Source: an uncultured Prevotella sp. (lineage in GTDB: Bacteria > Bacteroidota > Bacteroidia > Bacteroidales > Bacteroidaceae). Taken from it: 64,000 nucleotides of DNA. A model generated the notes under the pieces. It was given only the letters and a program-made list of their open reading frames with translations. It searched no databases and was not told where the DNA came from. The position numbers and the translations under genes are program-made. The stretch's first letter is position 1. Each line of letters opens with the position of its first letter. Below are positions 51,971 through 63,196 of the stretch, piece by piece. Where the stretch lies: the NCBI GenBank assembly GCA_900316015.1, contig ONBG01000010.1:1-64000 (forward strand), in the 5' to 3' direction.

Positions 51971-54900
51971 AAGAAAATTGAGCCTGCGTCCTAAGACATA
52001 CTTATCCTTCGTTTTGCTGTTGACAATCTTGGTCATAGTAGGATGTTCCACAGCAAAGAACACCTCCCAAACGAGATGGTGGCATGCCTTGAATGCGAAC
52101 TACAACACATACTACAACGGATCGCTTGCTTACATCGATGGTTCCTTGGAAAAGGAGACAGGCAACAAGGACAACTATACGGAGATCATCCCCTTGTATA
52201 CGGTCGGCAACAAGAATAGCAAAGAAATAGGAAAAGCCAACTTCGACAGAGCCATCCTGAAATGCGAGAAAGCCATCCACCAACATAGCATTAAGAAGCG
52301 CCCGGTATGGGATAAGAAAAGAAGGAAGACTCCAAAAGACATCGAATGGCTGAACCGCAGGGAGTATAATCCCTTCCTGTGGAAAGCATGGCTGCTGATG
52401 GGAAGGGCACAATTTCATGAAGGTGCCTTTGAAGATGCAGCTTCCACTTTCTCTTATATGAGTCGGTTGTATGCCACACAGCCTGCAATCTATGGGAAAG
52501 CACGTGCCTGGCTGGCAAAAAGCTACATCGAAGGAGGATGGATATACGATGCAGAAGACGTGATCAGGGACATCCAACGAGACTCCTTGGACTGGCGGGC
52601 CGTAAAAGAATGGGATTATACCTATGCCGACTATTATATCCATACCCATGAATATGACAAGGCGATCCCTTACCTACGGAAAGTCATCAAGCATGAGATG
52701 CGCAGGAAACAAAGAGCCAGGGAATGGTACCTCATGGGACAACTGCAACAGGCGGTCGGCAACCAGGCTGCTGCTTACCAAGCGTTCAAAAAAGTGATCC
52801 GACAAGCCCCGCCCCATGAGGTAGAGTTCAATGCACGTATTGCCATGACAGAGGTCATGGCACAGGGTCAAACGAAGAAGATGATTGGCAAATTGAAACG
52901 GATGGCAGCATCGGACAACAATAAGGATTATCTCGATCAAGTGTATTATGCCATGGGAAATATCTACCTAAATAAGAAAGACACCCTAAAAGCCATTGCT
53001 GCCTACCAGAAAGGGCGGGAAAAGTCGACTCGAAATGGGATCGAGAAAGGCGTACTCCTCCTCAAATTAGGGAACCTCTACTGGGCAAGAGAGCAGTTCG
53101 GAGATGCCCAGAAATGCTATGGCGAGGCGATTGGCTTATTAGATAAGGAACGTCCTGACTACCAACAACTCTCCGATCGCTCCAAGATCTTGGATGAACT
53201 GGCCCCCTATACTGAATCTATCCATTTGCAAGACAGTTTACAAGCACTTGCCAAAATGAATGAAAAGGACAGGAATGCCGTTATCGACAAGGTGATCGAA
53301 GAGCTTAAGAAAAAGGAAAAAGAAGAAAGGAACGCGCAGGAAATGGGCAACGCACAAGGCTCACAAGCACAGAATGGCAATGCTACCGGATTTCCAAACA
53401 TGAGCTCACAGCATACGGCAACCACACAGCAAGGCAACGCACAATGGTATTTCTATAACCCGATCGCCGTCGGTCAAGGAAAGCAAACTTTCCAAAAGCT
53501 ATGGGGGAAGAGAGAGAACGCTGACGACTGGCAACGGAAGAATAAGACGGTCGTTGCCGACCTTGGCAGCCAACAGGGACAAAATGCCGAGCAACAAGAC
53601 TCCTTAAGACAAGAGGAAGCAAGTCAAGACTCCTTGGCGCAAATCACAGATAGTGCCCAGAACGACCCACACAAAAGGGAATACTATCTGGCACAGATTC
53701 CTTTCACTGCAGAACAATTGCAGGCAAGCAATGAGAAAATAGAAGACGGACTCTTCCATGCTGGCGTTATCTTCAAGGACAAACTGGACCGACTGGACCT
53801 CAGTGAGAGATCTCTCAGAAGACTGACCGATGACTATCCCCAGAACCCGAATCAGGCGGAAGCGTATTATCACCTATTTCTCCTCTACTCCAGAGAAGGG
53901 AAAGAGACCATCGCTAACCGCTATATAGAAAAGCTAAGAAAGGAGTTCCCCAACAGTGAGTGGACAGGTATCTTGACCGACCCTTATTTCAAGGAAAACG
54001 CAGTCTTGGGAGAACATATAGAAGACTCACTTTACGCAGCCACCTATCAAGCCTTCAAGGCGAACCGACTGCAGGAAGTAAAAGCCAATGCCCAATTATC
54101 AGCAAGGAGATTCTCAAAAGGAGAGAACCGGGACAAATTCATTTTCATTGAAGGACTTGCCAAACTGAATGAAGGTGATGCCCAAGGCTGTCTACAAGAA
54201 ATGGAAACCTTGGTAGAGAAATATCCAGAGAGCAAGATGAGCATGATGGCAGGCATGATCATCAACGGCGTGAAAAAAGGACGGATTTTGCGTGGAGGAC
54301 GATTCGACATGGAAAATGTGTGGTCCCGCCGCTCCGTCGTGCTCAATGACAGCGATTCCATCCAGACCCGTAAATTCAGTAATGAAAGGGATATTCCCTT
54401 CTCGTTTATCATAGCTTATGCCCCGGATTCTGTCCATGAGAACCAACTGCTGTTCGAACTGGCGAAATATAATTTCACCAGTTATCTGGTCCGCAACTTC
54501 GATATAGATATCGAAGACCTCGACGGACTTCACAGAATGCAAGTCAAAGGATTCCAGAACTATGATGAAGCCATACAATATGCAAGGCAATTAGTACATC
54601 AAAAGCAAATCTCCGAGCTTTTAGGAAAGAGCAGAATGATTGTCATCAGCGAAAAGAACCTTGCTATGATCGGCAATCCCTTTAGCTATGAAGATTACGA
54701 TCAGTTCTATGCAAAGCATTTCGCGCCTCTCAAGATCAGCACCTTCAAACTGCTTTCCGAGCCAGCAGAAATTGAGTACCAGAAGAGATCGGAAGAAGAA
54801 GGGCAGCCTTCTCCTGAGGAAATAGAGAATATTTTGGATCGAGGAACTTACGTACAACCCGCTGAGCAAAAGCAACAGGAAAAGAGTATCACTGATGAAG

Positions 54901-55136
54901 ACTATCACTTCGAGGATGAGCCGCAACGGCAAGCCACCAAGTCTACGACTGTCAAGCAAGATGTACCTACGCAGAAAGGGCAGGTACCCCAGGTAACCAG
55001 AAAAGTTCCTGTCCCTCAGGCAAGCAAAAAGGCAGAAGCCAAAAATGTAGAAGATAAAAAGGCAGAAGTCAAGAAGAAGGAAAAGAAAGAGGTGAATCCT
55101 ATAGAAGACGAATATTACGAATTGGAGGGATTTTAA
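51960..55136 (+). CDS. porW: Type IX secretion lipoprotein PorW/SprE-like
   Basis: This TPR-rich lipoprotein is required for type IX secretion in Flavobacterium (SprE) and Porphyromonas (PorW). A lipobox (VIVGCSTAKN) is followed by NTYYNGSLAYIDG, many TPR-like repeats (about 140-430 and 590-760), a low-complexity stretch (about 440-480), and a K/E/Q-rich tail (about 950-1058). It begins at TTG 51960, overlapping the previous stop (another TTG at 51978 is possible). porX begins 1 nt after it. Confidence 0.88.
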   Translation: MRTERKLSLRPKTYLSFVLLLTILVIVGCSTAKNTSQTRWWHALNANYNTYYNGSLAYIDGSLEKETGNKDNYTEIIPLYTVGNKNSKEIGKANFDRAILKCEKAIHQHSIKKRPVWDKKRRKTPKDIEWLNRREYNPFLWKAWLLMGRAQFHEGAFEDAASTFSYMSRLYATQPAIYGKARAWLAKSYIEGGWIYDAEDVIRDIQRDSLDWRAVKEWDYTYADYYIHTHEYDKAIPYLRKVIKHEMRRKQRAREWYLMGQLQQAVGNQAAAYQAFKKVIRQAPPHEVEFNARIAMTEVMAQGQTKKMIGKLKRMAASDNNKDYLDQVYYAMGNIYLNKKDTLKAIAAYQKGREKSTRNGIEKGVLLLKLGNLYWAREQFGDAQKCYGEAIGLLDKERPDYQQLSDRSKILDELAPYTESIHLQDSLQALAKMNEKDRNAVIDKVIEELKKKEKEERNAQEMGNAQGSQAQNGNATGFPNMSSQHTATTQQGNAQWYFYNPIAVGQGKQTFQKLWGKRENADDWQRKNKTVVADLGSQQGQNAEQQDSLRQEEASQDSLAQITDSAQNDPHKREYYLAQIPFTAEQLQASNEKIEDGLFHAGVIFKDKLDRLDLSERSLRRLTDDYPQNPNQAEAYYHLFLLYSREGKETIANRYIEKLRKEFPNSEWTGILTDPYFKENAVLGEHIEDSLYAATYQAFKANRLQEVKANAQLSARRFSKGENRDKFIFIEGLAKLNEGDAQGCLQEMETLVEKYPESKMSMMAGMIINGVKKGRILRGGRFDMENVWSRRSVVLNDSDSIQTRKFSNERDIPFSFIIAYAPDSVHENQLLFELAKYNFTSYLVRNFDIDIEDLDGLHRMQVKGFQNYDEAIQYARQLVHQKQISELLGKSRMIVISEKNLAMIGNPFSYEDYDQFYAKHFAPLKISTFKLLSEPAEIEYQKRSEEEGQPSPEEIENILDRGTYVQPAEQKQQEKSITDEDYHFEDEPQRQATKSTTVKQDVPTQKGQVPQVTRKVPVPQASKKAEAKNVEDKKAEVKKKEKKEVNPIEDEYYELEGF

Positions 55137-55137
55137 T

Positions 55138-56691
55138 ATGAACAATGGATTATTACTTTGGGTGGATGATGAGGTGGAACTTCTCAAAGCCCACATACTA
55201 TTCCTTGAGAAGAAAGGATATGAGGTGATCACTGTCACCAATGGTGTGGATGCCATTGAACAATGCAGGCAGCACACCTTCGACCTGATTCTCTTAGACG
55301 AGATGATGCCAGGGCTAACTGGACTGGAAACCTTACAAAGGATCAAGGACATCGCACCGGCAACTCCTATCGTCATGGTAACCAAGAGTGAGGAAGAGAA
55401 TATCATGGACCAGGCCATTGGAGCCAAGATTGCAGATTATCTGATCAAACCGGTCAATCCCAATCAGATCCTCCTGACCTTAAAGAAGAACATCCATCGG
55501 AAAGAGATCGTCACGGAAGTAACTCAAAGCGGATACCAACAGAACTTCCAACAAATCGCCATGCAGATTGCCGACTGCAAGACGTTATCTGACTGGATGG
55601 AGGTCTACCGACGGTTGGTTCACTGGGAACTGGAACTAAGCAGCACGGACAGCAACATGATGGAAATCCTGAAGATGCAAAAAGAGGATGCCAATAACGG
55701 GTTCGCCAAATATATCAAGAAGAACTATCTGGATTGGGTCGCTCCCAATAGAACCGACCGTCCTATGCTGAGTACTGACATCTTCAAGAAAAAGGTATTC
55801 CCTCTCCTGAATGAAGGAGAGAAAGTCTTCTTCATCGTCATTGACAATTTCCGTTATGATCAATGGAGGGTCTTGGCACAAGAGATCGGGGATATGTTTG
55901 ACATCCAGGAAGAAATGTACACCAGTATCCTTCCTACTGCCACGCAATATGCTCGCAATGCAATCTTTAGTGGACTGATGCCTGACAGGATTGCCAAGAT
56001 GTTCCCGGAGCTTTGGGTAGAAGAAGATGAGGAAGAAGGGAAGAACCGAAATGAAGGACCACTCATCCAGACACAATTTGACCGCTACAGGCGGAATAAC
56101 ACCTTCTCCTATCATAAGATCAACGACTCGACTGGAGGTGAGAAACTCTTAGAGAGACTGGATACACTCAAGAACTATGACCTGAATGCAGTTGTTGTCA
56201 ACTTCATAGACATGCTCTCTCATGCCAGGACGGAGTCTAAGATGGTTAGGGAACTTGCGCATAATGAGAGTGCCTACCGGTCGATCACACTCAGTTGGTT
56301 CAGGCATTCCATGATGTCTGAGTTGTTCAAGCGACTGGCACAGAGCAATTATAAGATCATTCTCACAACCGATCATGGGTCTATTCGCTGTTCAAAGCCC
56401 ATCAAGATCATCGGCGACAGGAACACGAACACCAACCTTCGGTACAAATTGGGAAAGAACCTGAATTATGAATCCAAGGAAGTATTCACAATCAGAGACC
56501 CCCAGAAGGCTCAACTGCCTTCCCCCAACCTGAGCACATCCTATGTGTTCGCCACAGGAGATGCATTCTTTGCCTATCCCAATAACTACAATTACTATGT
56601 AAGCTACTATAAGGACACCTTTCAACATGGGGGAATCTCCATGGAAGAAATGTTGATCCCTATCATCACATTATCACAACGGAAAAGATAA
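55138..56691 (+). CDS. porX: Type IX secretion response regulator PorX (receiver plus PglZ domain)
   Basis: The receiver domain (1-120) has LLLWVDDE, phosphate acceptor Asp54 ([10 protein letters not shown]), and Lys104. The C-terminal part (about 200-517) is a PglZ phosphatase-like domain with [21 protein letters not shown] and [10 protein letters not shown] giving metal-binding residues. PorX works with PorY and an ECF sigma factor to control type IX genes. Length is 517. It sits between porW and tsaE with short gaps. Confidence 0.92.
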   Translation: MNNGLLLWVDDEVELLKAHILFLEKKGYEVITVTNGVDAIEQCRQHTFDLILLDEMMPGLTGLETLQRIKDIAPATPIVMVTKSEEENIMDQAIGAKIADYLIKPVNPNQILLTLKKNIHRKEIVTEVTQSGYQQNFQQIAMQIADCKTLSDWMEVYRRLVHWELELSSTDSNMMEILKMQKEDANNGFAKYIKKNYLDWVAPNRTDRPMLSTDIFKKKVFPLLNEGEKVFFIVIDNFRYDQWRVLAQEIGDMFDIQEEMYTSILPTATQYARNAIFSGLMPDRIAKMFPELWVEEDEEEGKNRNEGPLIQTQFDRYRRNNTFSYHKINDSTGGEKLLERLDTLKNYDLNAVVVNFIDMLSHARTESKMVRELAHNESAYRSITLSWFRHSMMSELFKRLAQSNYKIILTTDHGSIRCSKPIKIIGDRNTNTNLRYKLGKNLNYESKEVFTIRDPQKAQLPSPNLSTSYVFATGDAFFAYPNNYNYYVSYYKDTFQHGGISMEEMLIPIITLSQRKR

Positions 56692-56702
56692 AACAGGAAA
56701 AT

Positions 56703-57122
56703 ATGAAAATTACAATCAGTTCTTTAGAGAAAATCAATGAGGCTGCTCAGCAGTTCATTGAAAACATGGGCGACGGAAAGGTCTTTGCTTTCTACGGGAA
56801 GATGGGAGCAGGAAAGACCACATTTATCAAAGCGATCTGCGAGGAGTTAGCAGTAGACGACGTGATTACGTCCCCAACCTTTGCCATCGTGAACGAATAC
56901 ACATCCAACAAATTGGGCGAGCCCGTCTACCATTTTGATTTCTATCGCATCAAGAAAATCGAGGAAGTATATGACATGGGTTATGAAGACTACTTCTATA
57001 GCGGTCATCTCTGCTTCCTTGAATGGCCGGAGCTCATCGAAGATCTCCTGCCAGAAGATGCGACAAAGGTAACCATTACCGAACAAGAAGATGGAAGCAG
57101 GACCATAGAATTCCCATGCTAA
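56703..57122 (+). CDS. tsaE: tRNA threonylcarbamoyladenosine ATPase
   Basis: TsaE is the ATPase of the TsaBDE complex that puts threonylcarbamoyl on A37. [15 protein letters not shown] is the Walker A motif, [12 protein letters not shown]-like [10 protein letters not shown] follows, and [12 protein letters not shown] is the family end motif. Length is 139. It is the last gene of the aroA run and is followed by a terminator. Confidence 0.95.
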   Translation: MKITISSLEKINEAAQQFIENMGDGKVFAFYGKMGAGKTTFIKAICEELAVDDVITSPTFAIVNEYTSNKLGEPVYHFDFYRIKKIEEVYDMGYEDYFYSGHLCFLEWPELIEDLLPEDATKVTITEQEDGSRTIEFPC

Positions 57123-57125
57123 CAA

Positions 57126-57161
57126 AATCGGGGATGATGGATTACACCGTCATCCCCGATT
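57126..57161 (+). terminator. Bidirectional terminator between tsaE and trxA
   Basis: A 12-bp stem (AATCGGGGATGA) with a 12-nt loop; AAAA and TTCATC flank it. Confidence 0.7.
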
Positions 57162-57180
57162 CATCATGTCCTTTGTCTGT

Positions 57181-57498
57181 TTATGAAAGGAGACTGTCTA
57201 ACTTCTCCTTGATCTTACCTTCACTGACAGCGCCAACCAGTTTGTCAACTGGCTGTCCATTCTTGAAGAATAACAATGTAGGAATATTGCGAATGCCGAA
57301 TTGCATAGCGATGTCATCAGCCTCTTCCACATCACATTTTCCTACTACAACCTTGCCCTCATATTCATCAGCCAATTTGCTGACGGTAGGGGCAATCATG
57401 CGGCAGGGACCACACCATGTAGCCCAGAAATCAACCATCAATGGCAATGAGCCATTCTTATAACTCTCGAAATTGTCGTTTGTGATTTTAACTTCCAT
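57181..57498 (-). CDS. trxA: Thioredoxin
   Basis: A 105-residue cytoplasmic thioredoxin with the active site WCGPCRM (Cys33, Cys36 region), the cis-Pro segment RNIPTLLFFKNG and the usual fold. It reduces disulfides in partner proteins. It lies downstream of dnaE in the same direction with 76 nt between start of trxA and end of dnaE. Confidence 0.95.
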   Translation of the reverse strand: MEVKITNDNFESYKNGSLPLMVDFWATWCGPCRMIAPTVSKLADEYEGKVVVGKCDVEEADDIAMQFGIRNIPTLLFFKNGQPVDKLVGAVSEGKIKEKLDSLLS

Positions 57499-57574
57499 TT
57501 TATGAATCCTTTATAAATTATTCGTGTTACTATATCTGGATAAACTCATATATACAAAAGGTATGCCAAAAATT

Positions 57575-60500
57575 CTAATTAATATGGTATGACATTTTCT
57601 CATTGTTCTCTATATAATCGATGAGATCCTTCTGCAAGTCAATTTCCTTGGTCCGCGCACGAAGTAAGAGCGAATGTTTGGTCTCTACATCCCGAATCTG
57701 GAAATATAATTGTGTCTTGCCAGGATGTTCATCAACAATGGTCGACAAGTCGTTGACGACAGTGTCATCAAGGGCATCACTGTCAACCGTGATGGTGATC
57801 TTCTCGATACGCTGTTCCTTGACAGTCTGCATATACTGGATATCAGAGATCCGAAAGTCATAATAGTCACTGTCCCGATATTTCTGCACACACTTGGCTG
57901 TAATGAAAACCGCGCATCCTTTCGTGAGCATTCCTCTCCATTTGCCCCATTCTTCACCAAACAAGGCAATCTCACCCGAGGAGTCGAAGTCCTCGATTGT
58001 CACATTCCCCCAAGGAGTTCCCTTCCGCGTGAACTTCTCTTTTTCTGGAGCTTCTGTGACGATACCTCCCACGTAGATCTCTTCTTTCTTTGCCAACTCT
58101 TTCTTATCATTGAGTTCCGAACACTTGGTATTGCACATAGAATTCAGGATCAAGCGGTAGTCGTCCAGAGGATGCGCAGAAAGATAGATACCCACTAAGT
58201 CTTTTTCCTTATTCAACCTGTCAATCGTACTCCACTCATCACATTTAGGGATAGGAGGCGTAGCGATTTCAATAGCCTCCGATGCCCCAAACAAGGAGTT
58301 TTGTGCCTCATTCTGTTCCTGCTGGTACAACTGTCCATAACGCACCAACGTATCCAAGAACACTTCACCCTTTCCATTCACGCCAAAGAATTCCTCGCGA
58401 CGGATACCCAGGCCATCGAAGCCACCGCTCAACGCTAAGCTCTCAAAAGCCTTCCTATTAACATTACGGTAGTCAACTCGCTGGGCAAAATCAAAGATAT
58501 TTTTGAACGGTCCATTCTTCTTCCTTTCATTGATGATTGCCAATGCCACCGGTTCTCCCATGCCTTTGATCGCTGACAAGCCAAATCGGATCTCTCCTTT
58601 TTCGTTGACACCAAAATGAGAAAAGCTCTCGTTGACATCTGGTCCTAAGGTAGAGATATTCATCGACTTACATTCTTCCATCAGCTTGGTAATCTCCTTG
58701 ATATCACTCGACCGACGTGTCATTAGCGCAGCCATGAACTCTGCAGGATAATGAGCCTTTAAATAAGCCGTCTGGTATGCCACCCAAGAATAGCAAGTAG
58801 CATGGGACTTATTGAAAGCATAGGATGCGAACTTCTCCCAGTCTCCCCAGATTTTCTCCAAGACTTTGGGATCATGGCCATTCTCAGCCCCTTGCTTCAG
58901 GAACTTGGGTTTCATGGCATCTACGATCGCCTTTTTCTTTTTACCCATGGCCTTACGCAAGGCATCACTCTCACCCCTGGTGAAGTTCGCCAACTGCCTG
59001 CTCAACAACATCACTTGCTCCTGATAGACCGTAATCCCATAGGTATCCTTCAAATATTTCTCCATGCACGGGATATCATACTTAATCTCCTCCTTACCAT
59101 TCTTACGGGCAATAAAGGACGGTATATAATCCATCGGTCCTGGACGATAAAGGGCATTCATGGCGATCAAGTCCTCGAAGACCGTCGGCTTCAGCTCCCT
59201 CAGGTACTTCTGCATTCCCGCAGATTCAAACTGGAACGTGCCGATGGTCCTCCCTTCTTGATAGAGCTTATAAGTGACCGGATCGTCAATGGGGATATGG
59301 TCCAAGTCAATCTCCTTTCCTGTCGTCTGCTTGATCACCTTACATGCTTCTTTGAGCTCCGACAAGGTTTTTAACCCCAAGAAGTCCATTTTGATGAGCC
59401 CAGTAGACTCAATCACATGCCCGTCATATTGGGTAACCGCTGTCTTGACATCGGGAAAATCCGGATCATCAGCCGTTGAAACCGGGACCCAGTCATCGAT
59501 AGGGTCACGGCAGATAATGAATCCACACGCATGGATACCCGTTCCTCGGATTGTACCCTCCAACATTTTCGCATACTCAATGGTATTCCGCTCATGGATA
59601 TCATTCGACGACTCAGCACTCCGAAGTTCTGGGGTGCATTTGATAGCATTCCCCAAGTTCATTTTCATACCATCTGGCAAACGGTCAGGAATAGCCTTAC
59701 ACCACGCATTGGAAACAGACAAGGGGACTTTCTCAACCCTGGCGACATCTTTCACTGCATTCTTGGTAGCCATCGTACCATAAGTGATGATATGGGCACA
59801 GTTGTCATGGCCATACTTATCCATGACCCACTGCAGGACTTTCCCACGACCGTCATCATCAAAGTCGGTATCAATATCTGGAAGGTTCACACGGTCCGGG
59901 TTCAAGAAACGTTCAAACAGCAAGTCATATTTCAAAGGGTCAATCTTCGTAATCCCTAAGCAATAGGCCACGACAGATCCTGCAGCAGATCCTCGACCCG
60001 GTCCGACCATCACCCCTAACTCGTTCCGTGCTGCATTGATAAAGTCCTGCACGATCAGGAAGTAGCCCGGGAAGCCCATAGTCTTCATGACATGCAACTC
60101 AAACTTGACATGTTCTGCCACCTCTTCAGGAATAGGATCACCATACTTTGCCTTGGCACCATCATACGCCAATTTAGCCAAATATTCCGCTTCGAACTTG
60201 ATACGGTATATCTTATCGTATCCGCCCAGGCGGTCTATCACCTTCTGACCCTCCTCTGGAGATTTCTGATTTTCACCGTTCTCATCCGATGTGAACTCTT
60301 TATAAAGATCTTCTTTCGAATATTTCTTTCGTATGTCCTCCTCTGTGCCAAAGCTTTTCGGAATGGGGAAGAACGGCATGATCGGACCACTTTCGATGCT
60401 ATAGGTCTCTACCTTGTCCAAGATCTCAAGCGTATTGGAAAGAGCTTCCGGAACATCCGAGAAGATCTCGTTCATCTCTTCCCGTGTTTTAAACCACTCT

Positions 60501-61288
60501 TGCTTTGAATACACCATACGAGTAGGGTCATCCAGGTCTTTTCCTGTAGACAAGCAGAGCAAGTGATCATGAGCTTCAGCATTCTCCTGGTTGACAAAGT
60601 GAACGTCATTTGTACAAACCACCTTGATCCCATATTCCTTGGCAAATTGCATAATGACCTTGTTGGCCTTTTGCTGCAAGGGGTAAGCTTCACGATTGGC
60701 ACGCACCGTCGGGTCTTTCACCTCATGGCGCTGGATCTCCAAATAATAATCATCCCCGAACACCCGGTGATACCATTCAACAGCTTCACGGGCTCCTTCG
60801 ATATCATCCTTTATGATTTTGGAAGGTACTTCCCCTGCAATACAGGCAGAACAGACGATCAGGTCTTCTTGATATTTCTCTAACTCTTCACGGTCGGTTC
60901 GAGGACGCATGTAATAACCTTTTACCCAAGAATGCGACACCAACTTGATCAAGTTCTTATAGCCATGGTAATTCTTTGCCAAAACGATCAGGTGATAGCC
61001 GCTCATGTCTCCATGTTCCTTGACCTTATCCTCCAAACGATGTCGAGCCACATACATTTCACATCCAAAAATGGGCTTGAAAGGTTCTTTCCCTTCCTTC
61101 TTCAGCTTCTTATTAACGCCGTTGGCATAATCAAAAAACTCTTTCACCCCAAACATGTTCCCATGGTCAGTCAACGCCATGCCTCGCATGCCATTACCTA
61201 CGGCTTTGTCTACGAGTTCTGGGATCTTGGACATTCCATCCAAAATAGAATAATGTGTATGAACATGTAAATGTATGAAATCTTCCAT
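57575..61288 (-). CDS. dnaE: DNA polymerase III alpha subunit
   Basis: This is the replicative polymerase. The PHP domain starts HLHVHTHYSILDGMSKI. The polymerase core has PGRGSAAGSVVAYCLGIT and NLPDIDTDFDDDGR (catalytic Asp), and YQEQVMLLSRQLANFTRGESDALRKAM. A helix-hairpin-helix and an OB fold follow (about 900-1130). Length is 1237. The true ATG is at 61288; the codon before is TTG. A promoter-like TAACTTTA lies about 35 nt upstream on the minus strand. Confidence 0.97.
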   Translation of the reverse strand: MEDFIHLHVHTHYSILDGMSKIPELVDKAVGNGMRGMALTDHGNMFGVKEFFDYANGVNKKLKKEGKEPFKPIFGCEMYVARHRLEDKVKEHGDMSGYHLIVLAKNYHGYKNLIKLVSHSWVKGYYMRPRTDREELEKYQEDLIVCSACIAGEVPSKIIKDDIEGAREAVEWYHRVFGDDYYLEIQRHEVKDPTVRANREAYPLQQKANKVIMQFAKEYGIKVVCTNDVHFVNQENAEAHDHLLCLSTGKDLDDPTRMVYSKQEWFKTREEMNEIFSDVPEALSNTLEILDKVETYSIESGPIMPFFPIPKSFGTEEDIRKKYSKEDLYKEFTSDENGENQKSPEEGQKVIDRLGGYDKIYRIKFEAEYLAKLAYDGAKAKYGDPIPEEVAEHVKFELHVMKTMGFPGYFLIVQDFINAARNELGVMVGPGRGSAAGSVVAYCLGITKIDPLKYDLLFERFLNPDRVNLPDIDTDFDDDGRGKVLQWVMDKYGHDNCAHIITYGTMATKNAVKDVARVEKVPLSVSNAWCKAIPDRLPDGMKMNLGNAIKCTPELRSAESSNDIHERNTIEYAKMLEGTIRGTGIHACGFIICRDPIDDWVPVSTADDPDFPDVKTAVTQYDGHVIESTGLIKMDFLGLKTLSELKEACKVIKQTTGKEIDLDHIPIDDPVTYKLYQEGRTIGTFQFESAGMQKYLRELKPTVFEDLIAMNALYRPGPMDYIPSFIARKNGKEEIKYDIPCMEKYLKDTYGITVYQEQVMLLSRQLANFTRGESDALRKAMGKKKKAIVDAMKPKFLKQGAENGHDPKVLEKIWGDWEKFASYAFNKSHATCYSWVAYQTAYLKAHYPAEFMAALMTRRSSDIKEITKLMEECKSMNISTLGPDVNESFSHFGVNEKGEIRFGLSAIKGMGEPVALAIINERKKNGPFKNIFDFAQRVDYRNVNRKAFESLALSGGFDGLGIRREEFFGVNGKGEVFLDTLVRYGQLYQQEQNEAQNSLFGASEAIEIATPPIPKCDEWSTIDRLNKEKDLVGIYLSAHPLDDYRLILNSMCNTKCSELNDKKELAKKEEIYVGGIVTEAPEKEKFTRKGTPWGNVTIEDFDSSGEIALFGEEWGKWRGMLTKGCAVFITAKCVQKYRDSDYYDFRISDIQYMQTVKEQRIEKITITVDSDALDDTVVNDLSTIVDEHPGKTQLYFQIRDVETKHSLLLRARTKEIDLQKDLIDYIENNEKMSYHIN

Positions 61289-61368
61289 CAAATATCTTTC
61301 TTATCATTTCGTTTGTGCGGTAAAGTTACTGCTAAAACTTGATAATGCCAAAAGAATGGGATAAAAAA

Positions 61369-61400
61369 TTTGCTGAATAAAATAAAAAGAATTACCTTTG
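61369..61400 (+). promoter_or_regulatory. Promoter of the psd-pssA operon
   Basis: TTTG, 20 nt, TACCTTTG, 27 nt before the psd ATG. Confidence 0.7.
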
Positions 61401-61427
61401 TAGCCGATAAACAATTATTAATCCAGG

Positions 61428-62120
61428 ATGGGCAAAAGAATCAGAAAGTTGAAAAAGCAGAGACTGCACAGTGAGGGCAATGACACGTTGACCTTAGGTC
61501 TCATCTTCATTGTCGCTATGGCAGCCCTTCTTTGGCATTGTTTCTCTTCCCCTATACCTTTTTGGATTTTTATTGTCATCTTCGGAAGCGTTTACGGAAT
61601 CGTCTTAAACTTCTACCGTTGCCCGATTCGTTATTTGGACGTAGACGACACCAGCAAAATTGTGGTAGCTCCTGCAGATGGTAAAGTCGTGGTCATCGAA
61701 GAAGTAGAGGAAAATGAATATTTCCATGACAAGAGACTGATGATTTCTATCTTCATGAGTCTCTTCAATGTCCATGCCAATTGGTTCCCTGTTGACGGGA
61801 AGGTAAAGTCTGTCTGCCATCATGATGGAAACTATCACAAAGCGTGGCTCCCTAAGGCCAGCGAGGAAAACGAACGTGCTGATGTGATGATTACCACGCC
61901 TGATGGTGTGGATATTCTCTGCCGGCAGATTGCCGGAGCTGTTGCCCGTCGTATCGTTACCTATGCCAAGGAAGGGGAAGAATGCTATATTGATGAGCAT
62001 TTAGGATTCATCAAGCTCGGTTCCCGAGTGGATGTATTCCTTCCTTTAGGCTCAGAAGTTTGCGTAAAGATGGGACAGAGCACAACAGGTGACCAGACTA
62101 TAATCGCTAAATTGAAATGA
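61428..62120 (+). CDS. psd: Phosphatidylserine decarboxylase (short form)
   Basis: The enzyme makes phosphatidylethanolamine from phosphatidylserine. The proenzyme is cut within LGS ([11 protein letters not shown], near residue 203) to give a pyruvoyl group. N-terminal helices at about 20-60 anchor it. [16 protein letters not shown] and the conserved His follow the family. At 230 residues it is the short Bacteroidetes/archaeal-type form. The stop overlaps pssA (ATGA). Confidence 0.93.
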   Translation: MGKRIRKLKKQRLHSEGNDTLTLGLIFIVAMAALLWHCFSSPIPFWIFIVIFGSVYGIVLNFYRCPIRYLDVDDTSKIVVAPADGKVVVIEEVEENEYFHDKRLMISIFMSLFNVHANWFPVDGKVKSVCHHDGNYHKAWLPKASEENERADVMITTPDGVDILCRQIAGAVARRIVTYAKEGEECYIDEHLGFIKLGSRVDVFLPLGSEVCVKMGQSTTGDQTIIAKLK

Positions 62121-62815
62121 TCAAGAAACATATCCCCAACACCATTACAAGTTGCAATCTCATTTCGGGTTGCATAGCTACGACCTATGCCCTTAGCGGC
62201 AATCTTGAATGGGCCTTTGCATGGATTATCATTGGCAATGTTTTCGATTTCTTCGATGGCATGAGTGCCCGTCTCTTAAAAGTATCGTCGCCAATAGGCA
62301 AGGAATTGGACTCTTTAGCAGACGTGGTGACATCTGGGGTTGCCCCCGCAGCCATGATTTTCTATGAATTAGGAGTCATCGACTATCCGTCTTCAATAGA
62401 GTTCTTGCGCCCGGTCCTACCCTTCTTTGCTTTTGTAATGGCTGCTTTTGCCGGCTTGCGACTGGCTAAGTTCAATTTGGATGAGCGGCAACATACTTCT
62501 TTCATCGGGCTTCCAACCCCGGCGAATGCCTTATTCTGGGGCTCGCTCATCGTGGGTGCCAGCTCTCTCATCGAGCGTACGCCTTGGTCATTGTCAATCA
62601 TTCTCTTAGGTATCTGCATTAGCAGTTGGCTGATGGTCTGTGAAATTCCCATGTTCGCCCTCAAATTCAAGCAATGGGGCTGGAAAGGCAATGAGTTGAA
62701 GTATTGCTTTGCAGGACTATCCATCTTACTATTGGTTCTTTTCGGCATAACTTCCTTTGCCTTGATCATTATCATGTATGTCATTCTCTCAATCTTTCGT
62801 GACCTAAAGAAATAA
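62117..62815 (+). CDS. pssA: CDP-diacylglycerol--serine O-phosphatidyltransferase
   Basis: It makes phosphatidylserine, the substrate of the adjacent psd. The CDP-alcohol transferase motif [20 protein letters not shown] (followed by LAD) matches DGxxAR, eight residues, GxxxDxxxD. About seven membrane helices are present. Length is 232. It overlaps the upstream psd and the downstream DUF4834 gene as ATGA and TAATG. Confidence 0.95.
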   Translation: MIKKHIPNTITSCNLISGCIATTYALSGNLEWAFAWIIIGNVFDFFDGMSARLLKVSSPIGKELDSLADVVTSGVAPAAMIFYELGVIDYPSSIEFLRPVLPFFAFVMAAFAGLRLAKFNLDERQHTSFIGLPTPANALFWGSLIVGASSLIERTPWSLSIILLGICISSWLMVCEIPMFALKFKQWGWKGNELKYCFAGLSILLLVLFGITSFALIIIMYVILSIFRDLKK

Positions 62816-63105
62816 TGGCTGCATTCTTTCAAATATTGTTTTTTATCTTTCTCTTAGGCATCATTGTCGTTGGTCTTTTCTTGTATCATACATACAAGAG
62901 GATTCATGATAGCGTGAACCGCTTTCGGAACCAAATGGAAGGAAATTACCAAAGCCAAGGAAGCCATGAGCGAAGAACAGCTCATGGACAACGGTACGAT
63001 GGCGATAAGACCATCATTGACATGCGTGATCCCCAAAAAGCCCATCGAAAGATATTCCCTCAAGGAGAAGGGGAATATACGGATTTCAAGGAAATTAAAG
63101 ATTAA
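62815..63105 (+). CDS. DUF4834 family protein
   Basis: One N-terminal helix (about 4-26) is followed by a basic, polar tail of 70 residues with DGDKTIIDMRDPQKAHRKIF. The family DUF4834 has this layout and lies next to pssA in Bacteroidales. Function is unknown. A terminator follows. Confidence 0.8.
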   Translation: MAAFFQILFFIFLLGIIVVGLFLYHTYKRIHDSVNRFRNQMEGNYQSQGSHERRTAHGQRYDGDKTIIDMRDPQKAHRKIFPQGEGEYTDFKEIKD

Positions 63106-63114
63106 GAGCTGATA

Positions 63115-63163
63115 CGGCTTCCTATCCCGGTATAGAGAACGAGAAGGGAAGCCGCTATTTTTT
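63115..63163 (+). terminator. Terminator after the psd-pssA operon
   Basis: CGGCTTCC pairs with GGAAGCCG over a 24-nt loop, then TATTTTTT. Confidence 0.7.
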
Positions 63164-63196
63164 CAATGATAGAAGCGCCTTTGAGGCTATGAAATA

